In this document: positions 24,797 through 33,063 of the stretch, piece by piece
How the letters are laid out: every line of letters begins with the position of its first letter
Position numbering within the stretch: the first letter of the stretch is position 1
Assembly (NCBI GenBank): GCA_963820955.1
Contig: CAWGCA010000045.1
Location: forward strand, 62,001-126,000
Length of the DNA: 64,000 nt
Reading direction: 5' to 3'
DNA from: CAWGCA01 sp963820955
GTDB taxonomy: Bacteria; Pseudomonadota; Gammaproteobacteria; Chromatiales; Chromatiaceae
The notes under the pieces: generated by a model
Seen by the model: the letters and a program-made list of their open reading frames with translations, nothing else
What the model was told of the DNA's origin: nothing
The model's database searches: none
Position numbers and translations under genes: made by a program

Positions 24797-26917
24797 ATGC
24801 AAGAAAAAATCAACCTTTGGGATTTCAATCCCAGAGTCGAAATCCGTTTGACCTGGCTGGGAATCGCCGTCACTTTGATCGCCTCCGCACTGGTGGCCCA
24901 CGAAGTCGGGTGGGTTCTGATCGAGGATCTCTCCGCCGGGGCATGGACGCCCCTCTTCTCCCATCTCGTCCTGGCGATACTGGTCCTGTTTCTGGTTTAC
25001 GGCGGACTGGTCTACCAGTTGGCGAGACTCTCTCACCTGAAGCGCCTTGCGGCCCACCGCCCGGTCTCCAGAGAACAGCTCGAAACCATTTACGACCAGC
25101 CTGCCCCATCGCTGACCTTCCTGATCCCCTCCTACAAGGAAGAGCGATCCGTGGTCCTCATGACCATGATGTCGGCCGCCCTGCAGGAGTGCCCCAACCG
25201 GCGCATCGCCCTGTTGATCGACGATCCCGCGTTTCCCGGCAACGCCAAAGACGCGGCCGATCTGGCGCGGACCAGGGCGTTATCCGCTGAGGTCCAGGCC
25301 CTGTTCGATCAGCCGAACAGCCGTTTCCAGGGGGAGCGGGAAGCCTTCCGCCAACGCCAGGCCGAAACCACGGTGGTGATAAGGGATGAACTGAATAATC
25401 TGGCGCGTCTCTATGAGGATGCGGCGGCCTGGATAAGCGGCCATACCCAGGACTATCAGGCGAACGACCAGGCCGAACATGTCTATCTGTTCAAGATACT
25501 CCACGCGTATCGGGTCATGCATCTGCGGCGGGCCCGGGAGCTGCGCGACTGCAGCAACCCTAGCATCCGGCGGATCGAACGGGAATACAACCGGCTGGCG
25601 ACACTGTTCAATGTGGAGATCACCGGCTTCGAAAGAAAGCGCTACGAAAACCTTTCTCACGAACCCAACAAGGCCATGAACCTGAACGCCTATATCGGCC
25701 TGATGGGAAAATCCTTCCGCGAGCGCGCGAACGGGGCAAAGACTTTTCTGGAGGAATCGACCGGCGAGGATGCGACCCTGCAGATCCCCGCGGCGGATTA
25801 CCTCATCACCCTGGACGCGGACAGCGTGCTGTTGCCGGACTATGCCTTGAGGCTGATCCAACTCATGGAGCAACCTGCCAATGCCTCGGTAGCGGTAGCA
25901 CAGACCCCGTACAGCGCCTTTCCGGACCCCGCCTGCACCCTGGAGCGCATTGCCGGGGCCACCACCGATATTCAGTACATCATCCATCAGGGATTCAGCG
26001 GAAACGCCGCCACCTACTGGGTCGGCGCCAATGCCCTGATCAGACGCCGGGCGCTGGACGATATTGCGGAACAGGACGTGGAGCGCGGCTATCCGATCCA
26101 ACGCTTCATCCAGGACCGTACGGTAATCGAGGACACCGAATCGAGCATCGATCTCGTCGATCGCGGCTGGAGCCTGGTGAACTACCCGGAACGCCTCGCC
26201 TACAGCGCGACGCCCCCCGATTTCGGCTCCCTGTTGATCCAGCGCAGGCGCTGGGCCAACGGCGGATTGATCATACTGCCAAAACTGCTGCGTTATCTGG
26301 CCCGGCGAAACGCCGGCCGCTCCAAATTGATGGAGGGTTTCTTCCGCATTCATTACCTGGTCTCCATCGCGGCGGTCAACATCGGCCTGCTGGTACTGCT
26401 AGCCATTCCGCTCACCGACGCCATTCAGAGTACCTGGCTGCCCCTGACCGCCCTGCCCTATTTCTGGCTGTATCGCCGAGACCTGATGCAACTCGGGTAC
26501 AAGGGTGGGGATATCCTGCGCGTCTACGCGCTCAACCTGCTGCTCATCCCGGTTAACCTGGGAGGGGTGCTCAAGTCCCTGCAACAGGGTATTCTCAAGA
26601 TGAAGGTCCCGTTTGTGAGAACGCCCAAAGTGGACGGGCGCACGGCCGCCCCCGCCCTCTATATCCTGCTCGAATACCTGCTGGTGTTCCATTGGCTGGT
26701 CGGCGCCGGGGTCGATATCTCCAGCGGCCGCTGGGCCCACGGCCTATTCGCGGCGGGCAATGCGGCCCTGCTGTTTTACGCGGTGTATCGATTCATCGGT
26801 CTGCGGGAGAGCCGCGAGGACCTGGCTGTCGCTTACCAGCAGAGGCGGGAAAGTCGCTGGCGGGCTCGCACTGCGTTGACAGCAACAGCCCAGGTGATAA
26901 AGACGAATCACCAATAA
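24797..26917 (+). CDS. Membrane family-2 glycosyltransferase (cellulose-synthase-like)
   Basis: This 706-residue protein has two N-terminal membrane helices (about 17-37 and 54-76), then a cytoplasmic GT2 domain and C-terminal helices (from about 515). It has all processive GT-A motifs: LIPSYKEE, TLDADSVLLPDY, the TED-like VIEDTESSIDLV and QRRRWANGG (Q-x-x-R-W). It should polymerise or transfer sugars across the inner membrane. No PilZ domain is evident. GGGAGAG precedes the ATG. Convergent or divergent exported proteins on both sides suggest a surface polysaccharide locus. The product is unknown. Confidence 0.9.
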   Translation: MQEKINLWDFNPRVEIRLTWLGIAVTLIASALVAHEVGWVLIEDLSAGAWTPLFSHLVLAILVLFLVYGGLVYQLARLSHLKRLAAHRPVSREQLETIYDQPAPSLTFLIPSYKEERSVVLMTMMSAALQECPNRRIALLIDDPAFPGNAKDAADLARTRALSAEVQALFDQPNSRFQGEREAFRQRQAETTVVIRDELNNLARLYEDAAAWISGHTQDYQANDQAEHVYLFKILHAYRVMHLRRARELRDCSNPSIRRIEREYNRLATLFNVEITGFERKRYENLSHEPNKAMNLNAYIGLMGKSFRERANGAKTFLEESTGEDATLQIPAADYLITLDADSVLLPDYALRLIQLMEQPANASVAVAQTPYSAFPDPACTLERIAGATTDIQYIIHQGFSGNAATYWVGANALIRRRALDDIAEQDVERGYPIQRFIQDRTVIEDTESSIDLVDRGWSLVNYPERLAYSATPPDFGSLLIQRRRWANGGLIILPKLLRYLARRNAGRSKLMEGFFRIHYLVSIAAVNIGLLVLLAIPLTDAIQSTWLPLTALPYFWLYRRDLMQLGYKGGDILRVYALNLLLIPVNLGGVLKSLQQGILKMKVPFVRTPKVDGRTAAPALYILLEYLLVFHWLVGAGVDISSGRWAHGLFAAGNAALLFYAVYRFIGLRESREDLAVAYQQRRESRWRARTALTATAQVIKTNHQ

Positions 26918-26970
26918 CCGGGCCAGAGCGCCGCTAATCCCTACCTGTAAGTAAAGGGCATGGGTTGTCG

Positions 26971-28395
26971 CTATTGGGACAATCTGTCCAACACATTGCG
27001 GGTGATGAGCTCGACCGCCGGATCCTTGCCCCGCAGGCCATAGGCCCAGCCGGTGGTTGCCGCGTTAAAAACGGTGCCGCCGGCTGGAAACTTATGTATG
27101 CCCATACAGGCATTGCCCAGGCGCCCTTTTTCCCACTGCTCAGACCATTGCCACTCGTCCGGCGCCCAACTCGCCGGCGCCAGCGCCAGGATCAAAAAAG
27201 CCTCCGGTGTTCCGTCCCGCCTGGTCGGCACCGGCCTGCCGTCCACGAAGCTGTGCTCGCAACCGTCGCACTCGTAACCGACGATGCGGTCCCTCGCGCC
27301 GAACTGCTCTCCCTGTTTCAGCCCGGTTCCGGCGAAAACCCAATGCTCCGGTCGGTAAACGGTATACGCACCCGAGCCGTCCATGTATTGACCCTTGCTG
27401 CGCTGCATGCCACCGAACATGGTCCCCGGGCCAAGCAACTTATTCTCCGGACGGTTCACCAGGGGATGACTCCAGAGGGTGGACAGGAGCGGACTCTTGG
27501 CGTCCGGGCTGTAGAGCGGATCCTGCCGGTATGCCTCCTTCCAGGAGACCATTTCGGTACCGCCATTCTCCAACCGAACCTGCCAGGTGAGGGAGTTTCC
27601 GCCGAAAAATGCCAGATTCCCCCCCTGCGAGACGAATCGCTCGATATTGTCCCGCATGGGGGCAGACCAGTACTCATCGTGCCCGACGCTGACCACCAGC
27701 CGGTAGTGATCGAGCAGCTCCGGGTGAAATTCGAGATCGCTGTTGACTGCGTACTCGAGGTTGTACCCGTTGCGTTCCGCCCACTGGATAAAGGGAACCT
27801 CCCACTCCCAGGCGCCGCTGGTGACCGGCCGGGAAAATGAGACCCTGCTGCCCTGCACCCCCCCTTCACTGTTGAAGGCATAGAGACTGTATCCCCCCCA
27901 GTTATCGTAGGCGGTATAGGTGTTGGTTGTAAGCTGCAGCAGAATCTTTGCATTCGCTCCGGGGTTCTTGGCACGAATTACAAAAAACGTTGTTCGCCCC
28001 TCTATCCATCGTTCCTTGTCATCCGCATCGGGGGCGCCGAAAAACACCTCGTAATAACCGCTTTTCCAGCCGGCCGGCACGGTAACCGAAAACGACACCG
28101 GCCAGCCACAGCCCTGGGCCGATGCATCTATCGGGATCCGATGTCTGGCTCCGTTAACGATGTCGTCTTCCCATACGGTCTCCCGACCGGCGCCGATGCG
28201 CTGAATCCTGACGTGATAGCGCTCGAACTCCGACGAGACATGGAAGTTGATGACGTCCCCCTGGGTATAACTTTGTCCGTCGAGATAACCTTCGATGGGA
28301 TACTGCCCGGCATGAGTCATGGCTCCGAACCCGGCCAACACGAAAACAACAACACCCGCCAGTAGCCAGCGCGGATACAGATAAAACCGGCACAT
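26971..28395 (-). CDS. Exported N,N-dimethylformamidase-like (DUF6605-type) protein
   Basis: From ATG 28395, with AGGGGAG five bases upstream, the protein has 474 residues. ATG 28410 is the other option and overlaps the preceding stop codon. A signal anchor lies at about 10-30. The C-terminal region resembles the large subunit of N,N-dimethylformamidase: NTYTAYDNWGGYSLYAF, VSVGHDEYWSAPMRDNIERF and GGNLAFFGGNSLTWQVRLE. This is a glutamine-amidotransferase-like fold found in many exported or surface proteins. True formamidase activity is unlikely to be inferable. The position beside the glycosyltransferase suggests a polysaccharide-related role. Confidence 0.82.
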   Translation of the reverse strand: MCRFYLYPRWLLAGVVVFVLAGFGAMTHAGQYPIEGYLDGQSYTQGDVINFHVSSEFERYHVRIQRIGAGRETVWEDDIVNGARHRIPIDASAQGCGWPVSFSVTVPAGWKSGYYEVFFGAPDADDKERWIEGRTTFFVIRAKNPGANAKILLQLTTNTYTAYDNWGGYSLYAFNSEGGVQGSRVSFSRPVTSGAWEWEVPFIQWAERNGYNLEYAVNSDLEFHPELLDHYRLVVSVGHDEYWSAPMRDNIERFVSQGGNLAFFGGNSLTWQVRLENGGTEMVSWKEAYRQDPLYSPDAKSPLLSTLWSHPLVNRPENKLLGPGTMFGGMQRSKGQYMDGSGAYTVYRPEHWVFAGTGLKQGEQFGARDRIVGYECDGCEHSFVDGRPVPTRRDGTPEAFLILALAPASWAPDEWQWSEQWEKGRLGNACMGIHKFPAGGTVFNAATTGWAYGLRGKDPAVELITRNVLDRLSQ

Positions 28396-28409
28396 GTCAT
28401 CTCCCCTCA

Positions 28410-29669
28410 TTACTCGGAATCAGCCGAACCGCTTTCCAGCTTGAGGCCCAGCATCAGGTCCATGACGTTGGTGCCGGTAGGCCCGGTGTGAATCAGATCG
28501 CCACTGGCCTGCAGCAGCGCGCCGGAATCGGCTCGGGCCAGACACTCACCGGCATCAAAACCCTCCCGCCGGGCGCGCCCGATTGTACCCCCGTCCACCA
28601 GCGCCCCGGCGTCCTCGCCGGGACCATCGGTACCGTCGGTCCCGGCGGAAAGAAAGCAGATGTCATCGCGCCCATCGATCACCGTCGCCGCCGCCAGGGC
28701 GAGGTGCTGGTTGCGCCCGCCCCGTCCCGGTGCCGCTGGCAGCTCGACACTCGGTTCACCACCCCAGACATACACCCCCGGCCAGGAATCCAGCAGCTCG
28801 AGGGCCAACCGACGTCCACTGTTTTCGGCGTCGGCGCTGATCAATGCGTGATTGAGATGAACCTGGTAGCCAAGGCGCCGGGCCTCTTCCGCCGCAGCCT
28901 CCCGGGCGTCGCGCAGGTTGGCCAGTATTCGGATATCGACCGCGGCGGCCTCCCCCTCCGACGCCCAGGGGACTGCCGAGGTCAGATCCTGAATCCACTC
29001 CGGCAGATCCAGGGATGCCAACTCGGCAGCCGCCGAGTCGTCCGGCACCAGCAGACCGGAGCCGATGACCGCCGGGCTGTCGCCAGGCACATCCGAGATC
29101 ATCAGCGCCAGCAGCCGCCGTCCGGCCAGGTAATGCAGCAATCCCCCCCCCTTGATGGCGGAGAGACCCTTTCGCACCCGATTCATCTTGCCGATGGCCA
29201 GACCGCTGCCGAGCAGCCATTGGTTCACGGCCTGCAGGTCCTCCAGGCTCACCCCCTCCTTGAGCACCTCCAGCAGACTGGAGGCCCCCCCGGAAATCAG
29301 AAACAACAGCGGCCGCTCAACCGGCAGCCCGGACAGATAGGAAAGCAGCTCCCGACCCGCGATCAGACTCTGTAGATTCGGAACCGGATGCCCCCCTTCC
29401 AGCGCAGACAGCCGGTTGGCCTCCAGCGCCCGTCGCTCCAGATGCCCGCGCTTGGAGATGACCAGCCCATCGACCAGGCGTTCTCCCAGGGCGTCCACCG
29501 CCCCCATCGCCATCGACTGGGCCGCCTTTCCCACCGCCACCAGGGAGAAGCCATCAGCCCCGGGTAGTTCCGAAAGCTGGTTGCGCACCAGGGCCCGCCC
29601 TTCGACTCGCGCCAACGCCGACTGAAAGATCCGTAACAGATCCTGGCGCCCCTTTTCTATCTTCATCAT
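28410..29669 (-). CDS. Glycerate 2-kinase (MOFRL family)
   Basis: From ATG 29669, with AGGAG eight bases upstream, the protein has 419 residues. Marks include VAVGKAAQSMAMGAVD, the conserved LISGGASSLLE (near 115) and the C-terminal MOFRL domain with GRGGRNQHLALA and LSAGTDGTDGPGEDAGA. It phosphorylates D-glycerate with ATP at the 2-position (GckA/TtuD type), feeding glyoxylate or tartrate carbon into glycolysis. Its stop overlaps the upstream candidate start of the dimethylformamidase-like gene, so these are probably cotranscribed. Confidence 0.93.
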   Translation of the reverse strand: MMKIEKGRQDLLRIFQSALARVEGRALVRNQLSELPGADGFSLVAVGKAAQSMAMGAVDALGERLVDGLVISKRGHLERRALEANRLSALEGGHPVPNLQSLIAGRELLSYLSGLPVERPLLFLISGGASSLLEVLKEGVSLEDLQAVNQWLLGSGLAIGKMNRVRKGLSAIKGGGLLHYLAGRRLLALMISDVPGDSPAVIGSGLLVPDDSAAAELASLDLPEWIQDLTSAVPWASEGEAAAVDIRILANLRDAREAAAEEARRLGYQVHLNHALISADAENSGRRLALELLDSWPGVYVWGGEPSVELPAAPGRGGRNQHLALAAATVIDGRDDICFLSAGTDGTDGPGEDAGALVDGGTIGRARREGFDAGECLARADSGALLQASGDLIHTGPTGTNVMDLMLGLKLESGSADSE

Positions 29670-29760
29670 GTTTCTTTCTCCTGGGGAACAGCTCACCCGT
29701 TCCCCACGATCAGTTGTGTTAAGCTTGGCCCGCCATTCGCTATTCGCAGAGGATCCGGAG

Positions 29761-30732
29761 TTGGAAAGCATTCAGCTGCGCCATAATTTCAGCCGAAATA
29801 CCCTGATACGCATGTTCATTCTGGCCGCACTCGGCCTCGCCCTGCTGGTCTGGAAATTCGATTTTATCAACAACGTCTACTTCCGTGACCAATTGACCTC
29901 CACCGGGCTGGTGATCAACGGTACTATTCTGGGGCTGTTTCTGCTCGGTCTGCTGCGGATAGTCGGGATACTGCTGCGTTACAGCCGCGAAGAGAGTGCC
30001 ATCCGGATGGTGATCAGAAACCTGGAACAGGGCGTCAGCCCGCTGCTTGAAGTCCCGGAGTCACGCATCATCAGTCGCCGTTACCGCACCCTGGAGGCGC
30101 TGCATGAAAGCAGCACACCGATCAATCATAACGCACTTGCCTCTACCCTGGTCGCTACCGAAAGCACCCGCAGCAGCTTCCCGCGATTCATCAGCAATAT
30201 CCTGATCCTGAGCGGTGTGTTCGGTACTATAGTGTCCCTCTCCATCGCCCTGATCGGAGCTTCGGACCTGTTGGGGGCGACCGTCAATACCGATGGCATG
30301 GGGCTGGTGATCCACGGTATGTCCACCGCGCTCTCCACTACCATTACCGCCATCATCTGTTATCTCTATTTCGGCTATTTCTTTCTCAAACTGACCGACG
30401 CACAGACCAACCTGGTGAGCTCGGTGGAACAGGTAACCAACAACTTTTTTCTGCCCCGCTTTCAGGTCCAGGCAGACACCGTTCTGCACCAGTTCGCCGG
30501 GCTTATCCGGTCCCTGCATGAACTGCTGGGCCAGATGAGAAAGTCCCAGAACTCCTATGCCAGCCTGGCCCAGGAGATGCGAACTTCGCACCAGGCGTTC
30601 GAGGATCTGGAGACCCGGATCATCTCTGCCCTGGTGGAGGTCTACAAGACCAAAATCCAGCCTGTAACCGCCGACATGGATGAGATCAAGGCCCTGTTGA
30701 GGCTCGGATTCAGGCTACCCGACGAGTCATGA
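29761..30732 (+). CDS. MotA/TolQ/ExbB-family proton channel protein
   Basis: From TTG 29761, preceded by AGAGGA at seven bases, the protein has 323 residues. The frame is open to an ATG at 29668, which overlaps the divergent glycerate kinase start and has no ribosome-binding site. Four membrane helices are visible: MFILAALGLALLVW, GTILGLFLLGLLRIVG, ILILSGVFGTIVSLSIAL and STALSTTITAIICYLYFGYF. The last two with their linker are the MotA/ExbB channel domain. A cytoplasmic helical tail (about 210-323) follows. Its ATGA overlap with the next gene shows it forms a channel with the ExbD-like partner. It is neither flagellar motA nor tolQ by context. Confidence 0.88.
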   Translation: MESIQLRHNFSRNTLIRMFILAALGLALLVWKFDFINNVYFRDQLTSTGLVINGTILGLFLLGLLRIVGILLRYSREESAIRMVIRNLEQGVSPLLEVPESRIISRRYRTLEALHESSTPINHNALASTLVATESTRSSFPRFISNILILSGVFGTIVSLSIALIGASDLLGATVNTDGMGLVIHGMSTALSTTITAIICYLYFGYFFLKLTDAQTNLVSSVEQVTNNFFLPRFQVQADTVLHQFAGLIRSLHELLGQMRKSQNSYASLAQEMRTSHQAFEDLETRIISALVEVYKTKIQPVTADMDEIKALLRLGFRLPDES

Positions 30733-31772
30733 GCGCGGACCAAGGTTTTATCGATCTCCGTCTGAATCATACGAACGGTCAGAACCAGGAGAGCTTCTGG
30801 CCCTCGTTCACCGACATCATGACAGTGATCGTGATGATCTTCATGATCGCCATGGTGATCCTGCTGCTACGCAATATCGAGCTGGTTCGGCAGCTGCGCG
30901 CCACCATGGAAGCCGAGCGCAGCGCCATGGAGCTGGCCCGCTCCACCGGCGAGGAGAAAGAGAGCCTGGCGCTGAAACTGATTGCCAGCGAGAACGAACT
31001 CTCCATGCTGCGGCTGCAACTGATGCGCATGCAGGAGGAGAGCCAGCAGCAGCAGAGCAGAATCGGCAGCCAGGATGCGAACATCGCCCGGCTGATGGCG
31101 GATAACGAGGTACTGACCCTGCGCCGGGATCAGCTGAACGCCGAGCGGGAAAGCCTGAAGCAGCGGCTCATGCGCTCCGAGAACCTGGTGCAATCCCTGC
31201 GGCAGGACCTGGAAGCGGTGCAGCAACAGCTGACCGGTTCCCAGCGCGAGCTGGCCGGTGTACGGGACCAGCTGCGCGATCAGCAAAGCCAGTATGAATC
31301 CGCCAGCCAGCAACTGACCAGCCTGCAGGAACGCTACCAGTTGCAGAGCCGGGAACTGCTGGAGACAAGGAACCTGGAGCGCCGATCAGACCGTGAGCTC
31401 CTGGCACTGCGCAGCGAATATGACGACCTGAAAGTGAAATACGACGACTTGATCCGCCCGGCCCGTTCGCCGGAAGGGCGCTTCCGGGTCGAGGTCCGTT
31501 ACTCCAAACGGGAGGGCAGGGAAAAGATCGAGTTCAGCTCTCCCGAAGATCCCGGTTTTCGCCCCCTCAGCCGCCAGCAGCTGGAGCAACAACTGGCGGC
31601 CCTCAAGGAAGCGAAAAAAGAGGGCCTTTATATCAAGATCATCTTCCCGGACAAGAGTGGTCTGACTTTCAACGAGGCCTGGTCATTCACCTCCGGGCTG
31701 CACTCCCAATACGACTACTATTTTCAGGAGCGAGACCCTGCGGCCGAGCCGCCGGGCACCCCTCGGGAGTAA
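30729..31772 (+). CDS. ExbD/MotB-like protein with long coiled coil
   Basis: This 347-residue protein has one N-terminal membrane helix, SFWPSFTDIMTVIVMIFMIA. Asp29 aligns with the proton-carrying Asp of MotB and ExbD. Residues about 50-245 are an uninterrupted Gln/Glu/Arg/Leu heptad-rich coiled coil. The C-terminal domain (about 250-335) shows an ExbD/TolR-like pattern: a beta strand, LSRQQLEQQLAALKEAKKEG, then YIKIIFPDKSGLTFNEAW. No OmpA-type peptidoglycan-binding domain is present. The start overlaps the partner stop (ATGA). The pair looks like a proton-driven energiser acting through a long periplasmic rod; the target is unknown. Confidence 0.8.
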   Translation: MSADQGFIDLRLNHTNGQNQESFWPSFTDIMTVIVMIFMIAMVILLLRNIELVRQLRATMEAERSAMELARSTGEEKESLALKLIASENELSMLRLQLMRMQEESQQQQSRIGSQDANIARLMADNEVLTLRRDQLNAERESLKQRLMRSENLVQSLRQDLEAVQQQLTGSQRELAGVRDQLRDQQSQYESASQQLTSLQERYQLQSRELLETRNLERRSDRELLALRSEYDDLKVKYDDLIRPARSPEGRFRVEVRYSKREGREKIEFSSPEDPGFRPLSRQQLEQQLAALKEAKKEGLYIKIIFPDKSGLTFNEAWSFTSGLHSQYDYYFQERDPAAEPPGTPRE

Positions 31773-31793
31773 CCGGGCTTTGCCGGTGGATTG

Positions 31794-32069
31794 CACCACA
31801 GAGGGCACAGAGTACACAGAGTTGAATTTATTTATGAAAATCCTATTTTCAACTATCTTTAGGGACACCCTGAATAATTCGTCATTCTGGGGGATGCCGA
31901 GCAGAGATTCGGAGCAGTAGCGCGGGGATGCACCATTTACGACCCAAGGACGAGAATCCAGTAGGTGTACTTCAACATGTTTCTAATTCCCGCTTCCGCA
32001 GGAATGAAAGGTAACGGGTCGACCGCTGAACCAATAATTATCTCTGTGTACTCTGTGCCCTCTGTGGTG
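31794..32069. repeat. 276-bp element with perfect 28-bp inverted ends (CACAGAG type)
   Basis: CACCACAGAGGGCACAGAGT-ACACAGAG (31794-31821) is exactly inverted at 32042-32069. Between them is a decayed REP/42-bp-type unit (GGGATGCACCATTTACGACC near 31925). Such ACACAGAG repeats are common dispersed elements. No coding sequence is present. Confidence 0.75.
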
Positions 32070-32093
32070 AATTCTCTTGATTTCGCCATCTCT

Positions 32094-32364
32094 TAGGGCC
32101 TGTTAACACTATGCTGATGCCCAGCGTTGTCTCTCCAATGAGACCAGACCAGGCGCACAGAGCGCAGTTTGGTTGTTCCAAATAAGCGATGTGCAACGCC
32201 GTATGGTCTCATTGGAGAGACAACCCGTAGGGACGGGGCCATTTTTCCCCATGCCTGCGTTGCACTTTCGCTTATGTACGGCAAGTATATGGCGCTCAGT
32301 GCGCCTTGTCCTGCGAAAAAATGGCCTCCGTCGATGGATATCCGCATAGTGTTAACAGGCCCTA
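32094..32364. mobile_element. 271-bp TA-flanked nested palindromic element
   Basis: TAGGGCCTGTTAACACTATG-C (32094-32114) is perfectly inverted at 32344-32364. A second perfect 21-bp pair, GTTGTCTCTCCAATGAGACC-A (32126-32146) and its inverse (32204-32224), lies inside. A third imperfect pair (AATAAGCGATGTGCAACGC near 32180 against GCGTTGCACTTTCGCTTA near 32255) follows. The TA at each end fits a Tc1/mariner-IS630-type MITE. It ends 16 bases from the tsaB stop codon and may serve as its terminator. Confidence 0.7.
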
Positions 32365-32379
32365 GGGTGTCAGCATCAT

Positions 32380-33063
32380 TCAGCCCGACTTTCTCCAGGC
32401 CACCCGGTCTCTCAGATAGATCGGCAGCGCCTGCTCCGCGGCAACCGCGGTACCGGCCTGATAGCCGGCCACCGCCAATCGGGCCACATCCTGGGCGCTG
32501 CACAACAGCTCACCGTCGCAGGAGGCCAGGGCGGAACCCAGGGTGGTGGACAACACCGTCTGGTAGGTCCGCCAACCGGAACCCACGCCATGCCAGCCCT
32601 CACCTTCGGGCAGCGTAATCTCTGCCGGATTGACTACCACTTCCGGCGACACCTCCGCCACCAGCCCCCCGGCGGCAACCCGATACCCGGCCCAATAGAC
32701 CTCGTTCATTCGCGCGTCGTAGGCGGGCAGTATGCGCTGGAAGCCCTGTTCCCGGAAACCGCGCTGGGCCAGCGCCGCCAGGGTGGAGACCGGAACCACC
32801 GGCAGCCCGGCGCCAAAGGCGGCCCCCTGGATAACACCGGTGGCGATGCGCACGCCGGTAAAGGAGCCGGGGCCTCGCCCGAATGCCAGGGCATCCAGCT
32901 GCCGCAGCCCAAGTCCGGCCTCCGCCAGCAGTTGCTCCATCATTGGCAGGATTAACTCGCTGTGTCCGCGGGGCTGTACCTGGTAGCGCTCCCGAATCTC
33001 TCCGTCGATCAAGAGGGCGGCAGAACAGGCCTCGGTGGCGGTCTCTATGGCAAGCAGTTTCAT
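32380..33063 (-). CDS. tsaB: TsaB, tRNA threonylcarbamoyladenosine biosynthesis protein
   Basis: This 227-residue protein opens MKLLAIETATEACSAALL and has QPRGHSELILPMMEQLL and GRGPGSFTGVRIATGVIQG, the ASKHA-type YeaZ/TsaB marks. It forms the TsaBDE complex that installs t6A at position 37 of ANN-decoding tRNAs. The start overlaps the yoaA stop by an ATGA. Confidence 0.96.
   Translation of the reverse strand: MKLLAIETATEACSAALLIDGEIRERYQVQPRGHSELILPMMEQLLAEAGLGLRQLDALAFGRGPGSFTGVRIATGVIQGAAFGAGLPVVPVSTLAALAQRGFREQGFQRILPAYDARMNEVYWAGYRVAAGGLVAEVSPEVVVNPAEITLPEGEGWHGVGSGWRTYQTVLSTTLGSALASCDGELLCSAQDVARLAVAGYQAGTAVAAEQALPIYLRDRVAWRKSG

Noticed and set aside
29668..29760. N-terminal extension of the ExbB-like protein to ATG 29668
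   Set aside because: It overlaps the divergent glycerate kinase start, has no ribosome-binding site and would remove the space needed for both promoters.
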